Translations under genes and position numbers: made by a program
The notes under the pieces: model-generated
What the model was told of the DNA's origin: nothing
The model's input: the letters and a program-made list of their open reading frames with translations, nothing else
Databases searched by the model: none
From: Micractinium sp. NFX-FRZ
Lineage: Eukaryota; Chlorophyta; Trebouxiophyceae; Chlorellales; Chlorellaceae
Direction: 5' to 3'
Assembly: GCA_029339195.1 (NCBI GenBank)
Contig: JAPTJF010000310.1
Coordinates: 1-64,000 of the forward strand
Length of the DNA: 64,000 nucleotides
Shown: positions 52,602 to 64,000 of the stretch, piece by piece
How positions within the stretch are numbered: position 1 is the stretch's first letter
How the letters are laid out: each line of letters begins with the position of its first letter

Positions 52602-55600
52602 ATGACGGCTTTCGGCAGCAGTGACGGCAGCTCCCAGGGCGCCGTGGCTGACGGCCAGGGCCCCGATATGGAGTGGGACCTCGACGTCGACGCCTTCCTT
52701 GACGACGTGCGCCGCCGCCGTTGCTGCTGCTGCTGCTGCCCCTGCTCCTGCACCTTCTGCTGCTCCTCCTGCTGCTACATATGCCCCCACCTCCCGCTGT
52801 GGTATTCTGTATCGTAACTCTCTGAAGAATCACGCACAAGCGCTGGGCCGTGCATGTTGAGTGCTGCGTCGCCTGCCCGCCCGCCGCTACGGCGCCGCAC
52901 AGTGTGCTCACCACCCTCCCTCCCGCCCCTCCTGCTGGCCCTGCAGTATCTAAAAGAGCTCGGCCCAGAGGCACAGGCGCCCGACCACTTTGGGAACATA
53001 GCAATTGACTTTGCACCCACAGCAGCGCAGCCGGGCGTGCTGGGAGCGTGGGGGGCCGCGGCGCCGTCCAGCTCACTCCCAGTCGACTCGTCGGCTCAGC
53101 AGGCACCCACCATGCTGACCGGCCAGCTGCAGGCGCAGCGCCTGCACAGCCAGCAGTGCACGGGCAGCCCTGTGGCGGGTGCGGCGCAGCAGCAGCAGCA
53201 GCAGTCGCAGCAGCAGCAGCAGTCGGCGCCGCCGATGCGCGCGACGCGCGCCCGCAAGAGCGCCGCCGGCGCGGCGGCGGCCACGGCAGCGGCGGCAGCC
53301 GTTGGCGGCGCCAGCTCCATGGGCGGGGGCGTCAGCCGGGCCACCTCCACCGGCGCCAGCCGGGGCAGCCGCGAGACCAAGAAGGAGCAGGACCTGAAGA
53401 AGCACCTGGCGCTGCAGGAGAAGAACCGGCGGGCCCAGCGGCGCTTCAGGGAGCGGCAGAAGCAGCGGGTGGCTGAGCTGGAGGAGCAGGTGGCGGCTCT
53501 GCAGGCGCAGCTGGAGGCGGCCGCCAGCGGCAAGGGCGCTGCTGCGGCTGTGTCTGCAGGGGTATCGGGCGGTGCGGCAGCGGGGGCGGCGTGCGGCGGT
53601 GGCGCCAAGGCCGTTAGGCTGGCCCCTCCAGAGGCCGACTTCATGCAGCAGGATGGCAAGCGGGAGGCGCACGCGTCGCCCCGGGTGAGGGACAGCGCTT
53701 TTCGCCCACGTGTGCAGCCACACGGTGCAAGCAGCGGGGGCACGCTGCCGAGCGATGGCAGAGGGGGCAGAGCAGGGCTGCTGCGGCGGTGCCGCCGCAG
53801 CCGCCTGGCGGAAGCAGAAGAGCTTGCAGGCGGTTGGGGGCTGTGCCAAGCAAAGACAAGCGGGCAGATCCTTTCCCCCTGTGTCCCCCTGGCCTCAAGC
53901 TTGTGCACACCTGCTGCCTGCGCCTCGTCCCCGCCCCTCCGCTCCCCCCTGTGCAGGCGGTGGTGGGCGCGCAGGGCCCCGCCAGCAGCGCCCCTGCCAG
54001 CGACGAGGAGCCAGTGCTGGGCGGTGGTGTGTCGTTTGATGACGCCCTGACCCTCACCGTGCGGGAGGGGCACCCGGTGCAGCTGTCGGCGCGCGAGCTG
54101 GCAGACATGACGCCCGCTGAGCTGGCAAAGTACTACAAGGTGGGCACCGCGGGGTGGCGAGGGCAGCCGCCGGGCAGCTGCGTGCTGGCCCTGCTGGCAC
54201 GCAGCGCTTGCTTGCTTGCCTGCTTGCCTGCTTGCTTGTTCGGGACCCAGCATGGTGGTGACTGGAGGTGCCCCGCTGCATTCCACAGCCTGCGGCAGAG
54301 CCGAGGAGCGTGCTGTGCTTTGCCCCTTTGCCTGCCACCTTGGCCCTGTTCCCCCGCCCTTGGCCTGACCTCCCCTCCTTCTGCCCTGCCCCCTCCAGGC
54401 CTACGTGAATGAGCTGGCGGGGATCCTGGTGGAGAGCGACAACCCAGCCAGCCAGGCCACGCAGGCACGCTCTCCCCGCATGCCTCCCTTGTGTGTGTGC
54501 CAGCACTGTGCCTTCTCCCATGTTGCGTGCCAGCAGCTGGCCGAATGCCATGCCAGCACTGCGTTCGGCACGGCAGCCTTCCCGGCAGCAAACCCCGCGC
54601 AGCCGGGCGGCCGCAGCCACCCACCCCTCTGCTCGTGCTCAGCCCACGCCACTGATGTTCGCCTCCCCTCCGGCACCTTGCTCCTTAGGCCCCCTTCCTC
54701 TCCCCATCCTGCACACCCTCACTTGCATCCTTCTTTCTCCGGATCCGTCCCCTTGTGTTGTCAACAATGTGGTTGTTGTCGCTGTGCAGGAGCGCGTGCG
54801 CCGCTCACACACAATCTGATTCGTTCCCTCCCCGCACCTGTCCCTCTGTCTGTGTTGCTGTGCAGGAGCGCGTGCGCCGCCTGGTGGACGAGGTGTGCCT
54901 GTTGTCCACCCGCGCCGCCCTGTGCAACCCCCCCGGCTCCAAGCACTTTGCCCTCACAAAGGTGGACGACGTGCCGGGGCAGCCCGCCGACGCGCGCGTC
55001 CCCCAGATCGCCCGCGCCCTCGACATCTCGCAGCACCAGCGCAAGCAGCTGGGCCAGCTGCGCTCCCTCTTCCTCCAGAAGCTGGCGCGCATTGCTGGCG
55101 ACCGGCAGGACATCCACGCGCAGCTGGCGGTGCGAGGGCGGGGATGCTTGGTTGGGTGGGTGCCTGGGTTTGTTTGGGTGGGTGGATGGGTGGGTGGGGT
55201 GGTTGGTTGGTGGGAGGGGCCAGCAGCATGCAGCTTGTGTTAGGCAGGCAGTGCCATGGGGGCTCCCCGCTGCAATGAGAGGATAGAATGAGTAAGCAGG
55301 GCTGCATGAGCGGTGGCCTGAGAGAGGAGCGCATGCGTGTGTGGATGTCCCCTGGCGTGCAGAAGGCATGTTATGAGCTGCGCTGCCACCGCCCCTCCCC
55401 CTGCCCCTCCCCCTGCCGCCCCTGCCGCCCTGCACAGCCCAGCCCGCTCACTGTCCGCTTCCGCCTGCCTTACCGTGGTCACAAATGTGTGCAGGGCTCT
55501 GTGCCCGGCGGCACTGGCAACCGCCACCTGTGCTCCCGCTACCTTGCGGCGCACGACAGCGCGCGGCGGCTGCGCGAGAGCCTGCGTGAGGAGCACATCC

Positions 55601-56831
55601 TGGTGCTGGACTTCATCTCCACCATCTACAAGCATGTGAGGCCACGCATGGTTGGTTGGTGCGGGTGCCTGGCTGGCCGCCATGGTTCCTGGTTGGGTTG
55701 GATGGGCTTCGAGAGCCAGCGCATGGCCCAGCTCACGATCCAGCCCCGTTTGCCACCACCTTACCCTGCATGTACGAGCATGGCCGGTAGCTCATCATCT
55801 CCACTCCGGGCTGCCTCCCCTCCCGCCTGCAGGTCTTCTCCAGCCAGCAGGTGGCCCAGTTCATGATCCAGTCCTACCCCTGGACCCCCGACTGCCTGGC
55901 CCTCTCCACCTGGGTGGCGGCGGAGGACGGAGACGCAGACGCGCTCGGCATGCTGGCCGCCGACGCGCAGAGCAAGCAGCAGCAGGCGGCACAGGCGGCG
56001 GCCGCCGCCGCCGCCGCCTCCGGCGGCGCGGCTGGCGGCCCGCAGGCGTCGTCTGGCGGCAGCGGCGGCAGCGGCAACACGCTGTCGGGCGCCCCCATGG
56101 GCGTGCCCACTCCCGGGGCCAGCATGTGCCTGCCCGGCGCCCCCGGCGCCGCCATGTTCATGCCCACCGCGTTTGCCAGCATGCAGACGGGCGGGGCCGG
56201 CATGTTTGGGCAGCCTCTGATGACCGGCGGCGCCCACCACCACCACCAGGCCATGATGGCTGGGTTCAACCCCGCAGCGGCGCTCATGCACGCCCCCAAT
56301 GGCACTGGTGAGCCGCCTGTCCCGCCCTGCCTTGCCTGCTGGCTGGCCGGCTGGAGTCGCGTGGTGGGCCGGCCGCTCAGGAGTAGTGAGCAGCTCAAAA
56401 GTGTGCTGCTCAGCTTTCCAGCGTGGTGCGGGCGGGGCAGGCAGGCAGGCAGACACTATGACGGGGCCAGCGCTGCTCCTTCCCGCCGTCGTCTTTGCCG
56501 CCCCCTCATCCCCGACTGCCTCTCCTCCTCTCCTCCACCCCCTGCAGACGGCATGGCGGGCATGATGATGATGGGGCAGCGGTGGATGCCGGGCGCGGCG
56601 GGCAGCGCGGCACAGAGCATCATGCAGCAGCAGCCCATGACGCATGCCGGCTCCGGGTGCCTGCCCATCTCCCTGAGGCTGCCGCACCTGGGGGCCAGCG
56701 GCAGCGGGCAGGCGGGCATGGCGATGGGCGAGCTGCCGCCGGCTGGCAGCGGCGCCATGGCGGGCGGCGGCATGAGCGCGCCCATCTCCCCGCACGTCGC
56801 CACAATGAGCTCCGCCGCTACCGATATGTAG
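52602..56831 (+). CDS. bZIP transcription factor
   Basis: Eight exons, 52602-52706, 52947-53684, 53957-54139, 54399-54464, 54866-55129, 55495-55635, about 55833-56307 and about 56548-56831, give about 751 residues. The basic region (about 53415-53465) reads KNRRAQRRFRERQKQR, with the invariant Asn-x7-Arg spacing. It runs into a short heptad zipper, VAELEEQVAALQAQLEA. Poly-Gln and Ala-rich tracts precede it. The C-terminal half holds conserved-looking helical segments (LSARELADMTPAELAKYYKA, ISQHQRKQLGQLRSLFLQKL, LREEHILVLDFISTIYKHVF), then a Met/Gly/Ala-rich, low-complexity tail. It presumably acts as a nuclear dimeric DNA-binding regulator; its targets are unknown. Exon 4 appears to end in CAG|GC, either a GC donor or a misplaced boundary. 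The acceptor of exon 5 is duplicated 76 bp upstream. Confidence 0.85.
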
Positions 56832-58240
56832 GCTTCAACTCTACTCCAGCTGGCCGGTGGACGAGCGGCAGGGCTCCCGACGCATGCACCCTGCCCATCC
56901 GCCCCGCCCAGCGCCAGCCACCCGCCTCATGCGCGCGCGCTGACGCCCTATGGCGCCGCCCAGGCGCCCACGCGCTTTCAAGACACCTCAAGAAAACCCA
57001 ACACGCCCCGGGCTCGACTAGCCATTGCCCACCCCTTACACTACAGCGCCTCGCCCCTATTACTGCCCCCACCCAAGCAACGCATGCCGGCGCCAGCCGC
57101 CTGCCGCCCACGCAAAGCACTGGAAACGCGTACTTGCCCCTGCCCCTGCCCCCGCCCCCCTCGCCCCACCCTCCCCCTTCTCGCTCGCTTGCCGGACCTG
57201 CGCGGTCAGTGTGCGCGGCAAAAACGCCGCGCCGCCGCGCACCACACTTCCCACCTCGCCCTCCGCCCTCCCTCCCTCCCCTCCCCGCCCACCTTCTCTA
57301 GCCCTCTGCTGTGCTTCCCCCGTCTGACGAAATATATGCCGTTGCCTGCTGCCTGTTGCCCACTGTCCCAGAAACCAACCCGTTTTCAACTTTCAACCAT
57401 TTTTCTGCGGGAGGCCCCCGTGCCCCGTGGCACGAAGCGCCGCTGCACCCGCTGCAAGCGCCCTCCCCTTTGTCCCCCCTAGCTCCCGTCCCCTCTTTGC
57501 CTGCCCCCCACCCCTCCTCCCTCCCTTGCCCTCCTCATGTCATTTTCTGGCCCGCCGCTGCCGACTCTTGATCAGGACCGTTTCATGCCTTTGCCCCTCG
57601 CCCGCCCCTGCCTCTCACATTTGGTTGGGCACGTTTTGTGCGGGCGGGATGATCCGAGGCAGCCAGCCCAGCCCTGCCAGCCAGCTCTGCCTGCTCCATT
57701 CTGTCGGCCAGACCACTGTTGCCCAGCCCCGCCACAGGCGGCGGCGGCAGCCCAGCCGCTCAATCCCTTCATTCCCGCCCCGGCCCCTGCTCCCTCAGGC
57801 TTCTGTCCGATTTGCCTGCTCTCGTTCACTTCCTCCCCCTGCCTCTGGCCTCGCCCCCCGCCCACCTTGCATGTACGCAAACCCCCCGTTTTCCCGCCTG
57901 CTCAGCGTTTTCCCCGGTTGCTGCGCCGGCGCACCGTACACACCACATTGCCCACCCTGCCCCCAACCCGCTGGTCTGCTGCACCCTGAACCTGTTGTTG
58001 AACCCCCCGTGCCCTCGTGGGGGCGCCAGCCCGGGGCTGTCTGGGGCTTGGCTGGCAACCCCAGGGTTGTTTTTTGTTGTCAAGATGCACAGTGTTCTTT
58101 ACACATTCGTACATGCAACGCCCTTGGAACCTGCTGCGGCTGCGGCCAAACAACTGCCTCTCCCATCTTTCTCTACCCTTTTCCCCCATTTTTTTCCTTT
58201 CAACATAATTCTTACTGTTTGTTCTTTTGTTTTTTCCACA

Positions 58241-58245
58241 TGTAA
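58241..58245 (+). promoter_or_regulatory. putative TGTAA polyadenylation signal (bZIP gene)
   Basis: The first plus-strand TGTAA I find after the bZIP stop, 1.4 kb downstream. It follows a T-rich stretch (58170-58240) in an otherwise C-rich region. Confidence 0.4.
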
Positions 58246-58803
58246 CTGTACGAGAGGGTATCGCTGGGGCAGGCGGTGGGTGCAAACGGGAGGCAGAGCG
58301 GCAACGCCGCATATTTGAAACAAAGGGCCTCATCCGCGCTGCCTGAGCGCGCGTGCAGCGCCCGTTGACTGCAGGAGAGCAGGGGCCACGCCAACGCTCT
58401 CCCTAGCCCAGCATTGCTCCCTCCTTGGTGGACCATGGGTTGTGGCATGGTTAGGAATGTCAAATTGGAGTTTGGGAGAATTCTAGCCCAATAACCCAAC
58501 CCTGGTCAAAAACAGGCCAGCAACCGAAAATTTCCCCGCTGCTGGCTGTTAGGGCACTGATCAAACTATTGAAACATATATGCCTGACCCAACAGGATGT
58601 CGACCTTGTGAGGCTTGTGTGCCCCATTGACCTGTCGTGTGCAGCAGGCTGCCGTGCCTGCCCATGGGGCTAGCCCCCACTTCCGTGCCTGTGCCCAGGC
58701 AGGTTCCTCCACCCACTGTGATGCGTGTATGCTGAGTTGCCTGCTACCATGCCTGCCTCAAGCTGCACCTGTGTGCTGTGCACTGTCATGCAAGCAGTGT
58801 CGC

Positions 58804-58808
58804 TTACA
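58804..58808 (-). promoter_or_regulatory. putative TGTAA polyadenylation signal (cyclin A)
   Basis: Minus-strand TGTAA about 700 bp beyond the cyclin stop. It converges on the bZIP 3' end, about 560 bp from its signal. Confidence 0.35.
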
Positions 58809-59510
58809 AGGCAGCGGCACGGTGGAGGAAACAATCAAGGGCAGGGGGGTGGGCCTGCGGCTCAGCAGGGCTTTCTCAAGGGGAGGAATCGTACAACAAG
58901 AGCAGGGGCAGGAAGGGGGGGACACACGTAAGCAGCTCAGGGAAAACAAGAAGCGGGGGGGGAGGGGGGGAAAGGGGGATTACGGTTGAAAGGCGGGTAG
59001 CGTGGCGAATCGTGAGGGATCGGCACGGTTCAGTGGGTTTCAGACAATTCACTTCACAAAGGGGGGCATGGTGGACCGGGCATGAACGCGAACGAAACAC
59101 AGAAAGGGAAAGGGGGCAAGGGGAGGAGAGAAAGAACAGGGTGCTGTCATTATGGTGGGGCGGGGGGCGGGGGGAGGCCGTGTGATGCTACCTACCGTAC
59201 GGGGGAGCTGCCTGTTACTAATGCGAAACGGAGGTCAGCTCGCGCCAGCGGGGCGCACCCGCGGCGCAGCTTCTGATGTTGTCACAGGGGGCTGCTACCT
59301 AGCCTCTGCTGCCGCCGTAACTAGCAAAAAAGGTGGCGTGCGCAGAGTTGAGGGTGTGAGGTGCTGTACGGGAACATGGGAGGGCGGGCGGGGCGCTTCC
59401 ACAGCGCGCCCAGACCCCCGAGCGGGCCGGAGCCCGCTGCTACTGGTGCCGCCGCATTAGGCCGCTTGCGCCGGGGGCTGCACCAGGCCGCTCGCACCAG
59501 CCGTTGGGGA

Positions 59511-62087
59511 TCACGTAAACATCCAGTCGGGCAGCTTGTCGTGGCAGCCCAGCTGGGAGACGGAGCCAAACTTGGCGGAGGCGTACTTGTCGCGAGAGGC
59601 CGGCAGGTTGGAGGTCTTGCCAGACAGGAATAGCTGGTGCACTGCCTGCAGAGTCAGGGACGGCACAGGGGGAGGGTTCAGGGCTGAGCGCTCGCAGGGA
59701 CGCGGTGCAAGGGGTGCGTTGTCAGCATCTGTGGACTTCCAGACATGGCGCAGTTGCAACGCACTCGCTCAAGTGGGCGTCGCTGCCTGGCACATGCAGC
59801 AGGGCAGGAGCAGGACCCAGCTTCCCCTCACTGGCCCCCCAAATCCATGCCGCTCGCACCTGTGCGCAGTGGCGCAGGTCGCGCGCCATGTACCCGCTGT
59901 AGTGGGTGAGCGTGTGTGTCCAGGTGGGCTTCCCCAGCATCCACAGCGCCACAGTAACGCACGAGGCGGCGATGGTGGAGGGCAGGTAGTTGAGCATGCC
60001 GTAGTCCATCAGCGTCAGCTCCGACAGGTAGGAGCACAGGAACTCAAAGGTCACGTCCAGCGGGATCTCGCCTGCACGATGAGCGGGGAGAGGAGCAGGC
60101 GGGTGAGGAACAGAAGGGCCGGTGCAGCAGGGGGCGGGAAGGGTGCTGGACGGGCAAAACGCCGAGTTGACTTTGGAAGTGGTGGGCTGCTCCTGCCGGA
60201 CCTGCTGCCCACTCACCAGACGCGGCCTTGATGTAGCGGCGCAGGAAGGTCTTAATGGTGGGTTGCGTGAGATCAAAGTCCAGCACGCGCAGCACCTCGC
60301 GCTCCATGTCAAGCACCTGCAGTGCGGGGCAGCGCAGCCAGGAGGGGGCAGGCGAGGTCAGTCAGGGGCTGTGTCAGGCAGAACCTGCGTTGGCAGCCAC
60401 GCAGCAGCCACGCAGCAAGCACTGCAGCTGCCTGCCGACCAGCACCCAGCTGCAGCGCGGCCCGCCCACCCAAGACGCTTTCAAGCACCCACCTGTTCGC
60501 GCGTGTAGGTGTTGTCTGTGATGTAGCAGAACTCCTCCACCTGGGGCGCGTAGATCTCCTCATACTTGGAGGCCACCAGCATGCAGGTGACGCCCACCAG
60601 CTGCAGCCGGTTGCGCTTGACGTCCACCAGCGAGAGGAAGCGGTCGATGTAGGCGGCCGCCAGGAAGAGGGTGTCGCTGGTCAGCCGGTACTCCTGGCCC
60701 ACCTCCACCAGCCAGTCCAGCAGGATGGAGCGCATCATGGGGTTGATGTCGCTCTGCACAGACTCCATGTACGTCGTGGTGGGGCGGCGCTTGAGCTGCA
60801 GGGCGGGGGAGTGGGGCAGGCGCCAGGGGAGGCGAAGCGGGGCAGTCAGAAGGCAGGCCAGGCAAGGTGGCATGAGCAGCACAGCTGCAGCTGTGAGCGC
60901 TGTCGCTGAGCTATGCCAGCATACCCAGCCGCCCCTTCAAGCTCCTAGCCAGGCCCCTCGGGCACGTCCAGGCTGCCACCCAGGCCGGCCCATAGTGTGC
61001 CCCTACGCACACACCCGCGCACACACAGCAGCCACCGGCCAACCAGCACAGTCAGCACCCACCTCGCTCTCGCGCAGGTACTCGAAGATGTCGTTGACGT
61101 AGGGGGTGCAGGCCATGGGGTCGTCTGTGTCCTCGTGGTCAATGTCAACAAAGTCGGCGCGGCGGCACCCCGCGCCACCGCCGTCCTGCTGCTGCTGCTG
61201 CTGCACCGCCGCAAGGTGGTGATAGGCGGTGCCGGGGAAGCCGGTGCGCGCACCACATTCCTGCAGAGGGGAGGTGGCGGGACAAACGCTGGGTCAGCCG
61301 GACCCCGCCAGAGGGCAGCCAGTCGGGTGCGCCCCCGCCTGCCATCCGCTTTGCCTCTTTGTTTCCCTGCACCGCACACCCTTGCCATCCGCCAACGCCC
61401 AACGCCCTGGACATCATATAATCACACCTGGCCATAGGTCTGTTGCTGCTGGTGGTGGGGCTGCAGGTAGCCACAGCTGGCGGAGGAGCCAGCGGTGTAC
61501 AGGTCGGAGCAATCGGGCTGCAGGAGCGGGAGTGGGATGGCAACCAAGGGGTCAGGCGATGTGCTGCCCCGGAGGCAGCTGCCAGCATCCGAGGATGGCA
61601 TAGCCCAGAGCCGGCGGACACACAGATGGCATCCCAGGACAAGCAATTGGGGTGGAAGGGCGGAGGGGCAAGCGCCTGTGCGCCGTCGGCCTTCCCGCCT
61701 CGCCATCAGGTCCAACATGGGCAGGCGGCGCCCCGCCAGCCCTGCTCCCCAATTCTGCCCCGGCGAGGGGTTTCGCTCACCGCTTCCGGGTCGCCAAACT
61801 GGTTTGTGATGTCCTCAAAGGCCGCCCGTTTCTTGCTCTGGTTCTGCTGCTCCATCACCTGCGGGACGAGGGCAGGTGCTGGGGCAACCGGGTGGCCCAT
61901 CCGGTGGCATAGCAGCTCCCAGCTGCAAGAAGGAGACGGTGGCCGGCTCCAGAGGGGCAGGGCCGGGCAGTTCCAAGTTTTGGCGGCAAAGCCGCACCTG
62001 CTCCGCCGCACGCTCCGAGGCCCGCTTGCCGTTGGCCAGAATGCCACCGTAGGCGTTGACAGCCAGTGAGCCGCCCCCCTGCTGCAT
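59511..62087 (-). CDS. A-type cyclin
   Basis: The start is ATG 62087-62085 ([15 protein letters not shown]) and the stop is TGA 59513-59511 (DWMFT*), over eight or so exons. The N-terminal region contains [14 protein letters not shown], like the conserved 'R.AL.DITN' element of plant A cyclins. It then becomes Gln-rich, with [20 protein letters not shown]. The cyclin box N-lobe has [33 protein letters not shown] and [16 protein letters not shown]. The C-lobe begins [20 protein letters not shown]. MRxILxDWLxEV and the [10 protein letters not shown] block point to cyclin A rather than B. It would activate a CDK in S, G2 and M phases. I did not confirm a canonical RxxLxxxxN destruction box. Confidence 0.92.
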
Positions 62088-63642
62088 TCTGCGCGGCGCA
62101 GTGATAGCGCGGCTTCAACCGCCTCTGGCTGCTACGGCGCGTCCGCCGGGAGCGAGTCCCAGAGTGCTGTGGAAGGTGTGCTGAGACAGGGGAAGGAGTG
62201 GATGAGGGGAGGGCGCAAGAGGCGGGAGGGGGGGTTCAAGCAGCTGAGCTGAGCAGGCACAGCGTGGCGCCGATGCCACCTGATTCAACTGAAAAGTGTT
62301 GCAGTACGTTGCGCGGATCCCTCCTACCGGTTGAAGTCATGACAAGCCACCTGGTCATCTTTAAAGAGGAATCTGGTGCAGGAGGAGGCCACAGTGCACC
62401 CCCGTGCGCCGCTCCCGCCACAGCGGCGGGGCGCCCAGTCAGCAGACCGTTGCTGCCTGAGAGCAGGAAGGCCGTTTTGCACACGGAGCCCCACATGCAT
62501 GCAATTGTTCGACTTGCAGCGCACTGCACAGGGATCCGCAGCACTACCTTTAGGTGTGAAACAGCGCTCCCTGCAGCCACTTTTCCTAGGGTTCTGCAGG
62601 TCTGCAGGTCAAACTGGAGCGGCCCAACGCGTACTGCCCAACACTGTGGCTCATGACACGTTCCGAGTTCTCACCGCATCGCCACCATTGGAGTCACGGG
62701 GAGTTTTCGCAAACGGCTTACGTGCCAGCCCAGTGCTGAATGCCCCCCAGCCGCCTCCTGCCTGCCACTGCCACCCAGCTGGCCCCTTGGCGCGTGTCAG
62801 CCGTCATGCGGGGTGAGTCGAGAGCAGCCCAGCCCCAGCCGGTCCTGGGCAAGCGCAGCTTGTAGATGCTATTTTGAGTGCGCAGCTTGTGATGGCTGCC
62901 CCCCCTGGCAACCCGTCTGAACAGAACTGAACGCACCCGGCCAGGTTGCCGGAGTTCCCACTCCTTCACTTCCCTCCACCATGGATCCCCCGAGCCACCC
63001 GCCCCCACAATGCCGCACTATTCTGGCACTTGGTGTACCTGTGCATCCCTGCCTGCCTCGCCCGTCATGCGTGGCCCGACAAGAGCCCCTGCTGTTACAG
63101 CATACCAAGTGGCGGCAGCACATGAGAAATCAGAGAGGAGAAACGGGAGACCCTGGGGAGGTACATGGCCAGCAAAGAAACGCAGTGAACTGGGTGATGT
63201 GTATTGGAGACAAACATGTGTAGAGAGGGAGGAGGAGGTGCAGCGACCCCATACATACAAACCGGGAAAAGCTAAAGGAAATCCAGACCTGGGGGTGCCA
63301 CAAAATTGAAGGCTGAAGCATTGGAAGCAAGGGTGGGGCGGGAGCAAGGCGCTGAACGGGCGAGGCGGACAGGGATGAAAGGGGCAAGTGCTGCTCTGCC
63401 GCACTCTAATCGAACCTATCTCGAATGGGCAAACGAATACATGGGCATGTCCCGGCATATCGTGCCAGCATATTGTGGCGCTCGTTACAGCTGGCAAATG
63501 GGGCGCAAGGAGGGACGCTGGCGTCTATTCTGCTTTGGTTCAACGGCCGCGTTTTCAGCGGCCGCAGTGTGAGGGGAGCATGAGGCGTGCGTTGGGTGCT
63601 GGGCCCGGCGGCTGGACAGTGTACGGTGCATCGGCACCTCGT
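62088..63642. other. intergenic: cyclin A promoter and 3' UTR of right-edge gene
   Basis: No supported gene. Minus-strand TGTAA at 63485 belongs to the right-edge gene. Confidence 0.4.
63485..63489 (-). promoter_or_regulatory. putative TGTAA polyadenylation signal (right-edge gene)
   Basis: Minus-strand TGTAA about 155 bp beyond the stop at 63643. Confidence 0.4.
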
Positions 63643-64000
63643 TCACAGCTGCGTGGCCACGGTGGTGGCGGGTGGGCCCGCCGTGTCTGCAAAGTCCAGA
63701 GCACGCAGCGCGGTGGTGCGCGACGAGGTGCCGCTGACGCGCCTGCAGGCCAATGGGGTGTTGGCGCAAGGCAGGGTGATGCAGTGCAGCGAGTGCGCGG
63801 CACGACAGATGGCGCGAGCAGGCGCGCGCTGCATGCGACTAGCACCTGCAGCTCACAAGGCCAAGCAGCCCAGGCATGCTGGGGGCACCCCGCGCTGCTG
63901 GTGCAGCACACAGGGTTGCCCCCCACCCCTGGTGCTCACCCAGAGGTCAGGCGGGGGCCGCGCGACAGGCGGCTCATGACCTGGTACACGTTGCTGCGGG
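63643..64000 (-). CDS. 3' end of an unidentified gene (5' part beyond the window)
   Basis: Two exons are visible on the minus strand. One runs from the window edge to about 63942, encoding NVYQVMSRLSRGPRLTSG, and ends in a GTGAGC donor. The last exon (about 63736-63643) encodes RVSGTSSRTTALRALDFADT and ends VATQL*. Phases agree across the 206-bp intron. The sequence is basic and Ser/Thr-rich like a regulatory tail. Too little is present to name a family. A TGTAA signal lies about 155 bp beyond the stop. Confidence 0.5.

Larger units (their letters stand above)
56832..59510. other. convergent 3' region of bZIP and cyclin A genes
   Basis: 56832-58240 is strikingly C/T-rich on the plus strand and probably the bZIP 3' UTR. 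58800-59170 is G-rich, i.e. C/T-rich on the minus strand, and probably the cyclin 3' UTR. Long open frames here arise from skewed composition. Confidence 0.45.

Noticed and set aside
56832..58400. Several 100-270 codon open frames in the bZIP-cyclin interval
   Set aside because: All are Pro/Leu/Ser-rich translations of C/T-skewed DNA without introns, domains or clear starts.

Overview
The window is nuclear DNA from a green alga, most likely a coccoid trebouxiophyte close to Chlorella or Micractinium. This rests on very high GC, genes broken into many short exons by roughly 100-400 bp GT-AG introns, Ala/Gly/Gln-rich low-complexity coding sequence, TGTAA polyadenylation signals, and plant-like protein families. 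I see no bacterial operons, rRNA, tRNA, CRISPR array or intact transposon. All gene models below were built by eye by joining open frames across splice sites, so internal exon edges are approximate unless stated.

Layout, left to right. A 5'-truncated multi-PAS membrane protein of the TmcB (tiny macrocysts B) type (+, 1-11012). Nucleoporin Nup107 (+, about 11.7-20.2 kb). A ZIP metal transporter with a signal peptide (+, 21.1-25.9 kb). POC5 centriolar protein (-, 26.2-28.5 kb), divergent from a small secreted protein resembling a free-standing subtilisin propeptide (I9) inhibitor (+, 28.9-29.5 kb). A CPBP/CAAX-type intramembrane protease (-, 29.9-31.4 kb), divergent from a RING-like zinc-finger plus UBA protein (+, 32.0-36.3 kb). 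Two small minus-strand genes of unknown function (78 and 142 aa). The replicative helicase subunit MCM6 (-, 39.8-48.8 kb), divergent from a VHL-like protein (+, 49.8-51.2 kb). A bZIP factor (+, 52.6-56.8 kb) with what looks like a 1.4-kb 3' UTR. An A-type mitotic cyclin (-, 59.5-62.1 kb). The 3' end of an unidentified gene (-, 63.6 kb to the edge).

Several genes serve cell division or nuclear architecture (MCM6, cyclin A, POC5, Nup107), but they have separate promoters, and I read the clustering as incidental. The most unusual sequence-level signal is a recurrent one. Introns of MCM6, Nup107 and the bZIP gene contain decayed or near-perfect copies of the adjacent exon end, often including the splice site, so extra donors or acceptors sit in tandem. 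The most unusual gene content is the VHL-like protein. Its beta domain aligns without gaps to the human hydroxyproline pocket, with four of five pocket residues identical and one Ser-to-Thr change, yet I see no obvious elongin-C box.
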